DNA of 64,000 bases from Rhexocercosporidium sp. MPI-PUGE-AT-0058 (taxonomy: Eukaryota > Ascomycota > Leotiomycetes > Helotiales), in the NCBI GenBank assembly GCA_020746875.1, contig JAGTJL010000026.1, positions 248,001-312,000 on the forward strand. The letters run 5' to 3'. A program made the position numbers and the translations under genes. Below, piece after piece: positions 27,423 through 38,436 of this stretch. The notes under the pieces are model-generated. The model saw only the letters and a list, made by a program, of their open reading frames with translations, searched no databases and was not told the DNA's origin. Positions within the stretch are counted from its first letter, which is position 1. Each line of letters begins with the position of its first letter.

Positions 27423-28510
27423 TTTCTTTTATAAAAGCTTCACTTTCGGTCTAAGGGTCCCCGGATCAGTTAGATCTGCTTATACGTCTTTAGGCATAGT
27501 AAACGCATTAAAAGATAACGATTTCTGGTAAGGAAAGAAGGTTTATTAATATTATTTATTTATCTCGTTCTTTACTGCTTATGCCCTGTAATTAGGGCAA
27601 CCTTAGCGCCCCGCACCCTGTACAGCACCTGTAAGGACCTGTATATGGCAGTAGAGGGGATAAAAGACAATACTTCATCAAATCAAGCGATTAAGGATCT
27701 TGATCAGCGGCGGTGTGTTTATAGTAATCTCGGTCCAATTATATCGTTATATCTATGGCTGCTAACGTGTGGCTGCTACGTTTGTGGCTGCGCGTACCTT
27801 GCTGGAAAATTCCCGTTTCCCGACATCCTCCGACTAGAGCAAAAAGTGGCGTTATGCGCAGCCAACAAATCGGCCGTCTTCTTCTTCTTGCGGTAAGAAA
27901 TGCCCACTCCCGGCTTTTCCATTCCCTGAATCTTCTTTTGTCATACTGCTCTGCGCTCTGCCTATAGTAGAATGACGAACTTCTTCATATTTTAGCCTAG
28001 CCTCCAAGGGGCTCCTATCGCACAGTTGCTAACGAATTCCAAGATGACCTTCTCGATCACGGAGTCTTTAAGGTCGAAAGGTTGTCGAGAGGAGCGCGGT
28101 ATCAGCACGCAAAACTGTGATGACTTGGCAGAGTCGTTAATAGCAGCTCAGATGGTGACAGAACTGCACCAGAGCACGCATTCATCATAGGCATTAGGTC
28201 GGAGAACTCCCAAGAGACATGCAGCGCCGTACTGCTGATTGCTACCGTATATCTGGTGGCCGATCCTACCGAGTCCTCCACCCCAACGAAGAATCCGACT
28301 TCAATGTCCTTTTTGGCTGAGAGTTGAACAAAGAAGAAAGCTTGATCTACACTATGACCCTCCAAGGCCGGCTCTGTGATCCTCTTTCGCTGAGGTCTCG
28401 ACCACGGCGTCTGCCTGATGAACACCGAAACTCGAGCTGGCCAGATGAAAACGAAGGTGGCCGCAAAAGATGAAGCCGCGATCGCAGATTCTCTGAAGGA
28501 TATGAGATAC
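27423..28510. other. Compartment border, no confident gene
   Basis: Base composition changes from AT-rich to balanced at about 27570. A minus-strand open stretch at 28102-28593 encodes a protein of no recognisable family and overlaps a plus-strand transposase-like fragment. I saw no splice-supported gene. Confidence 0.5.
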
Positions 28511-28511
28511 G

Positions 28512-28680
28512 GTGGTAATGCTTCAACGCGCCAACAAAGCCCTTGAAGAGGGCCTCCCGCCAGGAGAGCCTCGCACATACGATGCCACATCAAAACGAAG
28601 TGGGGTCCCTCTGACTAGGCTATATTATCGCGATCATGGGCGGCCCTCCATAGTAACGATCGGGCAATACTCGCAAGTAT
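28512..28680 (+). pseudogene. Possible helix-turn-helix end of a pogo/Fot-type transposase
   Basis: The translation starting at 28512 includes NKALEEGLPPGEPRTYDA, then SGVPLTRLYYRDHGRPS. This resembles the psq-type helix-turn-helix that opens many fungal CENP-B-like transposases (A-L-..-G-..-Y-..-A-..-GVP-TTL-..-GRPS). Nothing after about 28680 continues the similarity, and no DDE part follows. It is a fragment at best. Confidence 0.4.
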
Positions 28681-28850
28681 TACTTGATGGTTGTTTGGTT
28701 CTGGGAAGAGATAGGTGTCTCACAAGGCAAGGTTATCAGGTCGTTACTAAGTATGAAGATACTGAATTGAAGTTGAGCATGAAACTCGAATAGATATACA
28801 CGTAAGTGCTCAATTAACTGAAGTGCTTCCGACAATGCCCGCCAACGAAA

Positions 28851-30665
28851 TCATTCCGATGACTCGTGCTCTTCGCTTCCATCGACCACAAGGTTAACGA
28901 CTTGACCCAGGTACCCCGATTCCAATATTTCACGTTCACTCCGCACCACCCCCGCTTCGGTAAACCTCCCAGTCCTGCGTAACAAGTGCTCCAAAAACCA
29001 GGCGTCCCGTACCCAGCATAAATCGTTCTGTAGCTGCAGGAACCTGCTTTTTTGGTAGTAATCCACAGCCAAGTCGAGGTCACCCTGGCTGTGAAAGTAC
29101 TTACCTAACCTTGAACAGCATAATGCGTATAGATGAATATCCTGTTTAGCCCAAATGCTTCCAAATGGGCTTAGCGAGCCGTTTCTTTCCCGAAGTCGAG
29201 CGATAAACTCGCTGCAGCGGTGCCAGAACTGCTCTGGTTCTATGTGGCATTGCTCCAGACACCCCAGACCTTCATTCATTAGGTCTATAGCGATGTCGTG
29301 CAGTTTTCCATGTGAAATTATAGCCTCGTTCAGCAAAAAGTCGTAGTCCACGGCGAGCTGATGCATAGCTGCATTGTCGAACTGCGTCTCTGCAACGTTG
29401 GCCAAATTCCGTCGCAGAACTTGAAGAGTGCTTCTATCCCGCGTGCCGCGGAGGGAGGTAAATGCATCACCCCAATATCCAGAAATCACTCCGATCATAT
29501 GCCTCAGCTGTTCCAAGTCACTCTGGGCAGCTGTAAGGAGAGACGATAAGACGTAAGCAGAAGGATGAGCCTCTAGCAATAGTAAGGCTTTTGTGTGTCG
29601 AAGATACGCAAACAGCACCTCTTTTTGCATGGCACTCGGTGTCTTATTGGCGATCAACATTGGCAATGCTGTGCAGATAGCCAAGAACTGCCCTGTAGAG
29701 TGCCACTTAAGATACGATTCGATTCGAAGAAAGGCGTACCTTAGCACACGACCACCGTTGTTGAAGTCATGATCATAGAAGTGTTGGAAGGCCAGTGTGA
29801 ACCAGGTAAGTAAATCCGAACCCCAGCCTTGAAGGAGGCCAAATTTTGACGTTGTCCTCCATTTTGCGTCGGTCTCGGCGTGCCTGTAAAGAAAAACACG
29901 AGTTGCTGAAAGCGCAACGTGGAGATTCCGAGAAGCCTCGTTCTCATGAAGCATAGGGCGTAAAGGACTCCGAATTTGCAGGTTACGATTACCGACCCAA
30001 GGAGCCTGTCTACCGGCCTCAAAATTGCTCCATAGGTCCAATGCGACTTCACCCTCATGACTCTCGTCCGGTGTTTCCGAGCGTGAAGTCGATCTATCGT
30101 CATCTCCTGAATCGTATGCGATCTCCGGAGGAGTCGAAACTAAAAATTATATTATGTCAAGAGCCGCTCCCAATCGCAACGAGAAAGACCAATCTCAGAC
30201 TCTCTGACCTTCAGTTTTGATTAAAGACCTAAATCTGTTGCCGCCCAGCATTCTCCTCTGCGCCTTGATCCATCGGGTAATCTTGGTCATATCGACATCA
30301 GCACCACGAAGTTTGAATCTCGTCGACTTGGAATCGGCATCACGATGCACTTTGATACGAGCCAAGTGAATCATTTCGTGGTTTCGAATGTTTTTCCAGA
30401 GCGCCCAAAACTTGAGGCGGTCCTTATACTGCTTTGTCCTACTCCATGCGTCAGTCACCGGGTCTGCTCACGCGGCATAGTTAAAGTAAGGTACATACGT
30501 CGCTGAAAAGCCGTGCCGCATCTTCATGATTTGAATGACATCTGGAAGTGTACAGCCTTTCATGTAATAGAGCCTTGTAATTATACTGCGGTGTTCCTCG
30601 AACGCAGAATTGGCCAAAGAGGGCCGACCACGCTCTGCAGTCGAAGACTCCGCAGGATCGTCCAT
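28851..30665 (-). CDS. Clr5-domain protein
   Basis: Three exons on the minus strand: 30665-30499, 30438-30209 and 30139-28851. Intron 1 (60 bp) has GTATGT, a GACTGAC branch and TAG. Intron 2 (69 bp) has GTCAGA and TTTTTAG. Joined, they give 561 residues without a stop. Residues about 20-75 form a Clr5 domain (EEHRSIITRLYYMKGCTLPDV, then YKDRLKFWALWKN), a fungal DNA-binding-like fold named after Schizosaccharomyces pombe Clr5. The long rest is helical, with a TPR-like block late on (LDLAVDYYQKSRFLQLQNDLCWVRDAWFL). Such proteins are common and variable in filamentous fungi, often near repeats; their function is mostly unknown. The first intron splits the Clr5 domain. The missing W in the usual KWG of the domain is replaced by FWALWKN. 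Confidence 0.8.
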
Positions 30666-30828
30666 ATCAACTGACGGTTAAGCACCTTTTTGACAGTAGA
30701 GCTGCATTTCAGAATAGCTACTCATCGTGGGGGAGGGTGATATCTATAAACGATTTGGCGCCATCAGCTTGGACGTAAATAATGAGGCGAATGTAGGAGC
30801 CTGATGCTTGGGGGTTATTGGCGGTGGC

Positions 30829-31326
30829 CAGAGCGTTTGATAAGCCAGCCGGCTGATCAGCTAGCCAGTCAGCTGAGAGATTTATCTAAGTCAATCAGCT
30901 CAGCCCTAGCCCTAAGTCAATCAGCTGAGAATATATCAGCTGATTAGCGGCTTATAAGCTAAGAGGTTATATATTTATCTCTATATTAGGTTAATTTTAG
31001 GCTATAGAATCCCCAAAATCTAGTAAGTTCTCTTCACAATGTTAAAGAGTATTAATTTTGATTTTAAATACTTTTATTAACTAGTTTATAATAAATATAA
31101 GTAATAATAACAGTAAATTAAATCTTAAGCTTTTATTTAATATAAGAACATATTTTTATTTACTTGTGGAAAAATGCCCTTAAAATCACGTTTATGTCAC
31201 GTTTCTGACTGATCAGCGGCTTATAAGTTAATAAGCTAAGTCAGTCAGCTAGTCAATACTCTTAAGCCAATCAGCTGTGATATTTCTTCAGCTGATGGCT
31301 GACTGATTGGCTTATCGAACGCTCTG
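30829..31326. mobile_element. hAT-type MITE, 498 bp
   Basis: The ends are inverted repeats, CAGAGCGTTTGATAAGCCA on the left and the same with one mismatch (CAGAGCGTTCGATAAGCCA) inverted on the right. GCGGTGGC stands on both sides (30821-30828 and 31327-31334), an 8-bp target duplication. CAGAG-type ends plus an 8-bp duplication are the hAT superfamily pattern. The body is AT-rich, non-coding, and has many short subterminal copies of CAGCTGA/TCAGCTG in both orientations, which would be candidate transposase binding sites. Confidence 0.9.
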
Positions 31327-31334
31327 GCGGTGGC

Positions 31335-31579
31335 AAAACGCAAAAGTGCCAAAATGCAAAAGTACCTAATTGACAACAGCCAATTAGAGTTCCCTATTTT
31401 ACCACCAGTCAGCAGCGGATGCGCTACAAGTTGTCAACAGCTGGCTGACCAGGCTAAAATTCCAATTATTGACAACGAAAAGACTGGCTAGCGAGACGAC
31501 AGGCCCAATATCTAGCTGAGTAAGTTCCATTTGAGCTTTGAAGTTTCGACGGAATCTGTTGCGGGGTCGAGGATGGTGC
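31335..31579. other. Flank of the MITE, nothing recognised
   Basis: Short direct words (GCAAAAGT, TTGACAAC) recur near 31337-31480 but no gene or complete element is evident. Confidence 0.4.
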
Positions 31580-32202
31580 TTAGGTTATCACAGGATCACG
31601 CCTGCAGCCCTGCGTAGTCCTCAGAACGCCGCACACCATCGATTTATGCCTGAGGCTACCAGTTCTGCTCATAATCACATAGCGGAAGTACTTCTCAGCG
31701 CCTAGATAGTGAGCCATTATAATTCTGGATCTGAGAAATGGAAGGATCTCGGCATCTGATGACATGTCCAACGACAGGGTCTTTGAAGATAGCTAACGGC
31801 TTCTCGAATTGAAACAGATATACGAAGTACGAGAATATATCAGTGATTTCGCGCAATTGCATCTACCTGGTAGGTGTATCTTGGTCCCAATCATACTTGC
31901 TGTTGTGAAAGTATAGAACACTGGTTGGCTGAATCAAGTTGGATTGACACGGACCATGGTCGAATACTGTGGCACCTCCAGCCACTCTTGGCCTTCATGT
32001 CTACCCTCCGTAAGGCTTTCCGCACACAAGGTTTTCTGGCACGCAGGGGATAGAGGTTCGGTAAGATATAGCGAACAAGGGCGTTAACATAGTAAATTTT
32101 ATCTCGGCTAATGTACATTACTAAGGACTGGAACATGTAGACCCTCTCCTCACACCGGAGTAACTCCCGGACTATGTTATTTTCCTCTTTAAGTGTCTTC
32201 AA
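31580..32202 (-). CDS. Weak hypothetical gene, two exons
   Basis: Two open stretches (32202-about 31894 and about 31797-31580) can be joined in frame by an intron with donor GTATGA, a CACTGATAT branch region and acceptor GTTAG. The product contains EENNIVRELLRCEERVYMFQ and RIIMAHYLGAEKYFRYVIM and matches no family I know. No ATG stands at the 5' end of the open frame, so a further exon would be needed, or the frame is accidental. I report it only because the splice signals and frame agree. Confidence 0.22.
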
Positions 32203-32373
32203 AATTTAGAGCCATATTCTTTTATTATAGAACCTTCCCCTAGGTGCCCCGAATTTTAGAGAGACTATAATAGTCGCGATTAAGCAGGCTAGAACAGCTA
32301 AAGCGGAGATCAGTGGCATGATTAAATATCGATAGCATAACCAAACCACTTCTTTTTCTTATTACTATGTGGT

Positions 32374-32810
32374 TGTCACGAACGGGGGGCCTGCACCGTA
32401 CGCATTCCAGCCCACTCGGGCTGGCGCGAGGTGTGGGGTGGCCTAGCTGGCTAGCCCGTAGGAGTGGCTAGTACAAGTGTGCTAGCTCTGAGAGCGGGTT
32501 GCCAGCCCGGAGATTGGGATAGGACAAATAAGCGAGCACTGGTTATTGGCTCCCGTATATGTTATTATCGGTAAACAACCAGAGGGCGAATAGGCCCGTA
32601 GATTACGCGACCTCATCACGTGACGACCGCCAGGACCGGTGCACCGCCAGAGGTCCAGCGGTCTCAGCGGTCCTACGGGCACGAGAGGTTCTATATAAAC
32701 TGGCACGTCTGCCATTAGATAGGAGCTTCGTTCGGTAAAATTTTAATGAACTTTGTGGCTGTGCGTAAAGTTAACTTCGAAACCAGGTTCTCCCCAACAC
32801 TCTTGCAAAA
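32374..32810 (+). repeat. Possible LTR start with TATA box
   Basis: TGTCACGAACGGGGGGCC at 32374 looks like the beginning of a fungal Gypsy LTR. It is followed by a GC-rich region with repeated GCTAGC/CTAGCCC words and a TATA box (CTATATAAAC) at about 32691. CCCCAACA near 32805 would be a possible end. No matching target duplication was seen, so it may be a fragment or a gene promoter. Confidence 0.35.
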
Positions 32811-33322
32811 AGTTGGGCCAACTTTTCTCATCGGCCAGTATTCCGCGGAACCGAGCCGAATTGGTACTAATATTTTAAGGCTTAGGTTTGTTATTATTGG
32901 AAGATTGTATCAATGGCCGTACAGTAAGATGAATGATATCATTTGCTGGAAAACCGATCCTCGTATGATTTGTTCGTGATGGCCTTGATCGATGATTGGC
33001 TGCAGCAAGCGCCCGGCTGAGCTGTTCCCATGTTCTTCTTTCCTTTAGGCAGCCACCACTTCCTCAGTCCTAATTCCATCCACGTCAAACTCGTCGCATG
33101 TAATTTACGCCTTCTACGAGAGTATTCCTCGTCTCTTCAAGTTATGGTTGGTTGGCCGCCTTTGTTCCCTTACACTTCGGTCAGGTTTCTTGCTAAAAAT
33201 ACACGCATCTTTCCAGCCTCTGCGACAGCTTCTGCCCAATCCTAAGACTTCGGTCCTACATCCCAACGCGAAGCTCAAAGTCGAGTGAGTATACATGTCT
33301 GCTATTCTTATGAGTAGTGCTG

Positions 33323-35093
33323 ATGAGAGGTAGTATCATCGCCGTCCACGGCCTCAATCCGAAAAGCGTATCTGCGAAAGCGCATGCTTGGGATACTTGG
33401 AGAACTCCGGCTGGAGACAATGGCAGATTGTGGCTTCGAGACGATCTTCCGAACACAACCCCTGAAGCAAGAGTATTCTTGTACGAATATGATGCCACGG
33501 TTGTTTACGGAAACAATCGGGAAAGTTTCTCTGATAAGGCAAATCACTTTTTGGAAGATATTCGAGTTGAGAGAGAGGAAGTGTGTAAAGCCTCTTGCTA
33601 CTAAGTTGTAGCTGACACATATTAGGACCCGAGTCGGCCCTTAGTTCTGCTTGGTCATAGTCTTGGTGGTCTGCTTATTGAGCAGGTAGGTACCTTGATA
33701 CAAGGTATCTTGTTCACTATACTAATTGTCACATAGTCGCTTATCAATGCTCACAACTCTTCGGATGCAGAGTACAAGAAGATTTTAGAGTCAACGTAAG
33801 GAATGCCATTGATAATATAGTCATAGCAAGACTGAAATTCCTAGAACTGGTCTTGGCTTCTTTGCTACACCACATGCTGGGGGTACGGCTGAGCTGGTAG
33901 CACTAGGAACATTTGCAACCAAAATCGCGACACTGCTTAATTTCAAGAAAGGCGATAAGATCATTCAGACTCTAGAAAGCGGATCTCTCTTTACAGATTT
34001 GCTTCGTGACCATTGGCGTCACCGACTAGACCAATTTGATATCGTCTCATTTTGGGGAACAAGGGATAATGTGTGTATGTTACTCCAGTTTGGAATCTAG
34101 GCACTAACTTATTATGGAAAGATCGTTGAAAAAAATAGCGCCAGACTTGGTCTGCCAGGCAATAAGGAACGACAAATTGCTCTTAATGCAGATCACCACA
34201 CTATTTGTCGCTTTGGCGATGATGAGACAGATCAAGATAACTTGAAGACTGTTAGAAGCAATGTTAAACACTTATATACCAGGGCATTGGCGGCCGGTAA
34301 GATAGCTTCAGAAAACCAGATTTCACTATAATGAAGGATTGAACATTTGGTGCTAAAATGCTCTGTTTTTTTAAGGTTATGAGTACTATTCAAAACCATT
34401 TACTAACCATATGCCACGATAGTCAAACCGCTAGAACAAGAGTTCCTGCAACTTGCAATTATCGACATACTCAAAATGATAAAAGAACAAGACGGGCGCG
34501 CACGTTCGTCGCTAGATGATGTTGATCGACACACAACAGAAAGTGTGTCGGCAGTGTCAGCCACCCAGAATTTGATATATATTGAGCTGGGCGGTGCACT
34601 AGCCGTTTCCACTGGTATTACCTGGTTATCCACTGGAATGGGACCGGCCGTCTATCTGTTCGCAGGGTCTCTATGCTCAGCTGGGCTTGCAACTACGTAC
34701 CATGTTAGCGTTAATCAGAATGACAGACAACTGAATGCTTCTTTGGCCGAGCTGAAGGAAGCCTCGTCTCAGATGGAGAGAGAGCTGATAGAAGCTCATC
34801 GGCGCACAAATCTTCTTAGAGAGCGCGAACGACTGGAGCAAGAAAACTATAGAAGAGAGATGAGGCTAGAGAGGGAAGTTTGGGAGGCAGAATTAAAGAA
34901 AGCCAGCAAAGATCATGAGATTGCCGTGCAGCAAATATTGCAGAAGACTATCGAAGCTAACGAAAGGGCGGAACAGATGCAAAGGAATCGCACAGAGGCT
35001 GATTATGCAGCAGAGAATGGGATGGGATGGTTGCCCACGTCAGTCTTTCAGGCGGTGAAGAAATTTTTGGCATACTTGGGCCGGTGGATATAA
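33323..35093 (+). CDS. SesB-like alpha/beta hydrolase with membrane hairpin and coiled coil
   Basis: Six exons (33323-33580, 33626-33685, 33737-33795, 33845-34070, 34122-34296, 34423-35093) join to 482 residues with no stop. Introns are 45-126 bp with good donors and CTAAC/CTGAC branches. Residues 1-259 are an alpha/beta hydrolase of the SesB/SERAC1 type: IIAVHGLN, WLRDDLP, the nucleophile elbow GHSLGG (Ser98), FFATPHAGG, FWGTRDN (Asp) and NADHHTICRF (His), so the triad looks complete. Residues about 305-350 hold two Gly/Ala-rich hydrophobic segments, then a charged coiled coil runs to about 455. SesB domains are known as N-terminal effector domains of fungal NLR-like proteins. Here no NB-ARC/NACHT follows. 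An open stretch at 33049-33284 with splice-like ends (TTTAG, GTGAGT) could be an extra upstream exon. Confidence 0.8.
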
Positions 35094-35510
35094 TTTATTT
35101 TATGCAATATGACCGAATCTTTATCCTCTTCGTTTGCGATATTCCTGTATTACTTAGGAGACGTAAAAACGACACCTGTGAATTCATTGGGGAAGCATTT
35201 ATCCATCGAGGTTGGTAGAATGAGGGACGTTGCCATGATCTGCAAGAGCACAGTATAATCTAAGCACGCCAGGGAGGTACGCCTTGCGCTAATCGTCAGC
35301 TAGCAGGGCGGGCTTCCTTAGCTCGCATTCGCTCTCAGTCAGAATAAGCGAATGCGGATCGGAAGCGAATGCGGATTTTCGTCCCCCATCATCTTTAAAG
35401 TCACTTTTAAAGGTAAATTAATATGAATTATAACTAAAAGTATATAAAAAGTAATAAATTAAATTAAATATCTTCCGAATCTTTATCGCTACTAATATCG
35501 TTAAATAAGA
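35094..35510. other. Spacer between the hydrolase gene and Copia B copy 2
   Basis: The probable 3' UTR turns AT-rich from about 35400. A direct repeat of GAAGCGAATGCGGAT-like words occurs near 35345-35375. No gene is seen. Confidence 0.45.
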
Positions 35511-36429
35511 TGTGAAGCTAAATATATGGCTTTTAAAGAAGCAATAAAAGAAATATTATATTTATATAATTTAATAAATTATTTTAATAACTTTCTTTAT
35601 AATAAAATAATATTTATATTAAAGCTATTAATAGATAGTAAATCAGCTTTAAAACTAGTTAATAATCTAGAATTTCATAAAAAAAGTAAACATATTAATA
35701 TAAGCTATTATTTTATATAAAACGAAATAGTTAATAATAAATTAGACTTATTATACGTTAATATAATAGTTTAATTAGTTAATAACTTTATAAAAGCTTT
35801 AAATAATAATAAATAATTAGCTTTTATAATTGCTTTAAACTTAAAAGTTATTTAAATAGAATATATATATAAATAAATAATAAAATATATATAAAAACAT
35901 ATAAGTAAATAAAATAATAAAATATATAAAAAATATAAAATAAATATAAATAAGAATATAAAATAAGATATAAATAAGTAAATTATAATATATTTTACGG
36001 GGGGCTATAAGATTATATTAAGCCTTGGCTAAACTCGCTTAATAATATAAGATTATATTAAGCATATCTTTCTATAATTTAATTACTTTTATATAAAGCT
36101 CCGGCTTTATATAAAGCCTCGGCTTCCGTGCTTTGAACCTCGGAAGCTTTAAGCTTCCAGTAAAAGGTTATTCAGGGCTAAAACAGTGGCTTCATTAAGC
36201 CTTAAGCTTCCGTGTTTTAAACCTCGAAAGCTTTAGTAATATAAAGCTAGTCTTAATATAAAGCTAATAACCGATGTGAGAGCAAATAACCAATACGAGA
36301 GCAAATAGCCGATGCGAGAGCAAATAGCCGATGCGAGAGCTAAATAGCTTGGCGCCTAAAAGTAGTTATATAGACTTAGTTTCCCCCGAAGTAATGAAAT
36401 CATCATTCATACCAAATCTCTTCTTTTTA
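35511..36429 (+). mobile_element. Copia B copy 2: RNase H tail plus LTR
   Basis: From ATGTGAAGCTAAATATATGG onward it matches 20775-21699 almost base for base: the RNase H tail (MAFKEAIKEILYLYNLINYF, DSKSALKLVNN), an A/T-rich spacer, the ACGGGGGG purine tract at 35997-36004 and LTR-B copy 2 (36006-36429). The copy is cut abruptly at its left end inside RNase H. At the right it abuts LTR-A copy 2 directly, meaning it had inserted into LTR-A near its start. Confidence 0.85.
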
Positions 36430-37213
36430 TGGCGGAGCGCTTGGAGACACTTATAATGTCGAAGGGAGCAGTTAATTAGTTAATTAATTGATGGATTGAT
36501 TAAGTAGTAAATCGAGAGCAGTCGATTTGTGTGTTATTAAGTATTTATAGGTTTAAGTTTAATAGGAAAATCGTTGGTTTATGTAATTAAGTTATTTACT
36601 TAATTACCGTATATAAGTGAATTTATTTACTTAATTCTTTTTTATTATTTATTCTCGCTTAATACAGTTAATTATAATAGTAGTAGCTTATTATTATTAA
36701 TTACTTAGGGGGTGTGTCGTATAGGCACGGGTAGCTGCTCTTTTGGTATTGCACGTGACTTAATTAGGTTCTGTTACTGTAGACCGCCTTTAGGAGAATA
36801 ATTGTTTGTTGGATTTCACTTCGGTAACTCGTGCCGATTCTACCCTGGAATAGCCGAAGGAGTTTCCACTGCTTACGCGGCCCGGAAATTACCTTCGTAT
36901 TCCGGGAAATTACGCTCGTATTTAATTACGTAGCTCGTATAAGCTACGTAATCAGTTACGTAGTCGTAGAAGCTTCTAGAGAAGCTATTATTTTGTATAT
37001 AACTACCGAAGAGCTCTTCTAGCTCTTCAAGCAAGCAAGCAAGCAATTCTCTCTCTTTGATCACGTGTCCTCACCTACTGCGCTTCCTCATTCTGATTGG
37101 CTCGCCTATTCTCACATTGTTTTCTTTTAATTCTTGGAGCTTTTAGAATAATAATTAATTACTTTAATTTAACTACAACTGCTCGCAGTGCTTTGATCCA
37201 CTTCTACATAACA
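36430..37213 (+). repeat. LTR-A copy 2, split by a solo LTR
   Basis: It matches 4081-4537 from GGCGGAGCGCTT to the CATAACA end, less mutated than copy 1. It lacks the first 13 bases, where Copia B copy 2 adjoins, and is interrupted by the 310-bp insert at 36807-37116. Confidence 0.8.
36807..37116 (+). repeat. Solo LTR-C, 310 bp, with 5-bp target duplication
   Basis: The insert runs from TGTTGGATTTCAC to CTATTCTCACA and is flanked by TTGTT on both sides (36802-36806 and 37117-37121). LTR-A copy 1 shows the empty site (GAATAACTGTCTTCTTTTAATT at about 4435-4456). TG...CA ends and a 5-bp duplication define a solo LTR, likely Copia/Gypsy. The inside has palindromic words around GTAGCTCGTATAAGCTACG. 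Short open frames on both strands here are not genes. Confidence 0.85.
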
Positions 37214-38173
37214 CTTAATTTATTCGTAAAGCTTAAGGTATATTGTAGTTTATAATTATTATATTACGCACTTTATAATATACGCTTTAACTTTAGCCTC
37301 GGCTTCCTTTTAATAAGATTCTGCGGTTATCTTAATAAGCTCGTCCGGTCGAGTGAAAAAAAGAGTAATAAAAGCGTTAAAGCTTGTAATTATTTAGTCC
37401 GAAGAAGACGTAGCTATTGCGTGACGATTAAGCGTCTATTTTTAAAATTATTTATTATACTCGTTTATCTTTATTATATAATTTAATTTAACGAAATCAT
37501 TCTTTTACTAAGCGATTTACTTAGCGGTCCGTAGATTTTTATTAATAATTTTAATTAGTGTTTTTATATTTAAAGTATTTAAATTAATAAAAGGCTAAAG
37601 TCTAAGCATTTAAGCGTTAAATGTTAAATAATTCATTTATAACGGGAAGTCTTTAAGCTTTAAGCATATAATATTTACGTTAAGACCGCTAAGACTATTA
37701 TATAATAATATCTCGATAATCGCGTTAAAAGGGACATTAGGATTTAAGCGTAAGGAAAAGGAATAAAAATCGTAGAATTGAAATTAAATAAACTTAATTA
37801 AAACTCGAAATCTATGTATATTAAAGGTAATTTATAAAAATAAATATAACTCTTAATTGTCGGACAAAAGTAGAGCAAGCTTTTAGTAATTCAAGAGCTC
37901 TACGATTAACGTAAAGAACAAGAGTTTAAAGATATATTAAAATAGGCGTTACCCTTTATAAGAAAGGACTGTGACCCGAGTATATATACACGCGAGTACT
38001 TACGAAAGCATACACATGACCAGTAGACTGCGCTAAGGCGCGACAAACTTCTACCAATAGATCCGTAATTTTAACATCGACTTGTCTAAAGTAAAAATAA
38101 ACGAAATTAAAAGGATTTATTAGTAAGTAGCTTAAGCGGCTAGCATTTTAAACGTTAATTTTATTATATCAGA
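37214..38173. other. AT-rich RIP-type sequence
   Basis: It is degraded in the same style as region 1. I recognise no transposon motif. It is the target into which the young Gypsy inserted and continues at 45843. Confidence 0.5.
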
Positions 38174-38178
38174 AAAGA

Positions 38179-38436
38179 TGTGACGATAGGTACACTTAGG
38201 AGCTTCTCAGCGAGTCAGGGAATCCAGGGGTTCAGAGGTAACCAAGTCATGCCGAGTCGGACCAGTACCGGAGGGGTTTCGGAGGAGCCTATATATATGA
38301 ACTCACACTCCCTCCACTCCCTCTTTCCTTCTTCATCTTCTTGTTTCCTTCGTATTAGACCTATTAGCTCTCGATAGCCTCAGCTAAAGTACTACCATAT
38401 ACCTCTTACACCGCTCTCTTGGCTAGTGTCGTTACA
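38179..38436 (+). repeat. 5' LTR of the young Gypsy
   Basis: It begins TGTGACGATAGG and ends GTGTCGTTACA. A TATA-like CCTATATATATG lies at about 38288. It appears identical to 45580-45837. The 65-codon open frame within it occurs in both LTRs and is not a gene. Confidence 0.95.

Noticed and set aside
28102..28593. 163-codon minus-strand open frame
   Set aside because: No family resemblance and it overlaps a transposase-like fragment on the other strand; not enough to call a gene.
36831..37064. Overlapping open frames on both strands inside solo LTR-C
   Set aside because: Palindromic LTR sequence; short and without motif.
38180..38377. 65-codon open frame in the Gypsy LTR, repeated at 45581-45778
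   Set aside because: Both copies are within LTRs and spelled by LTR sequence; no protein features.
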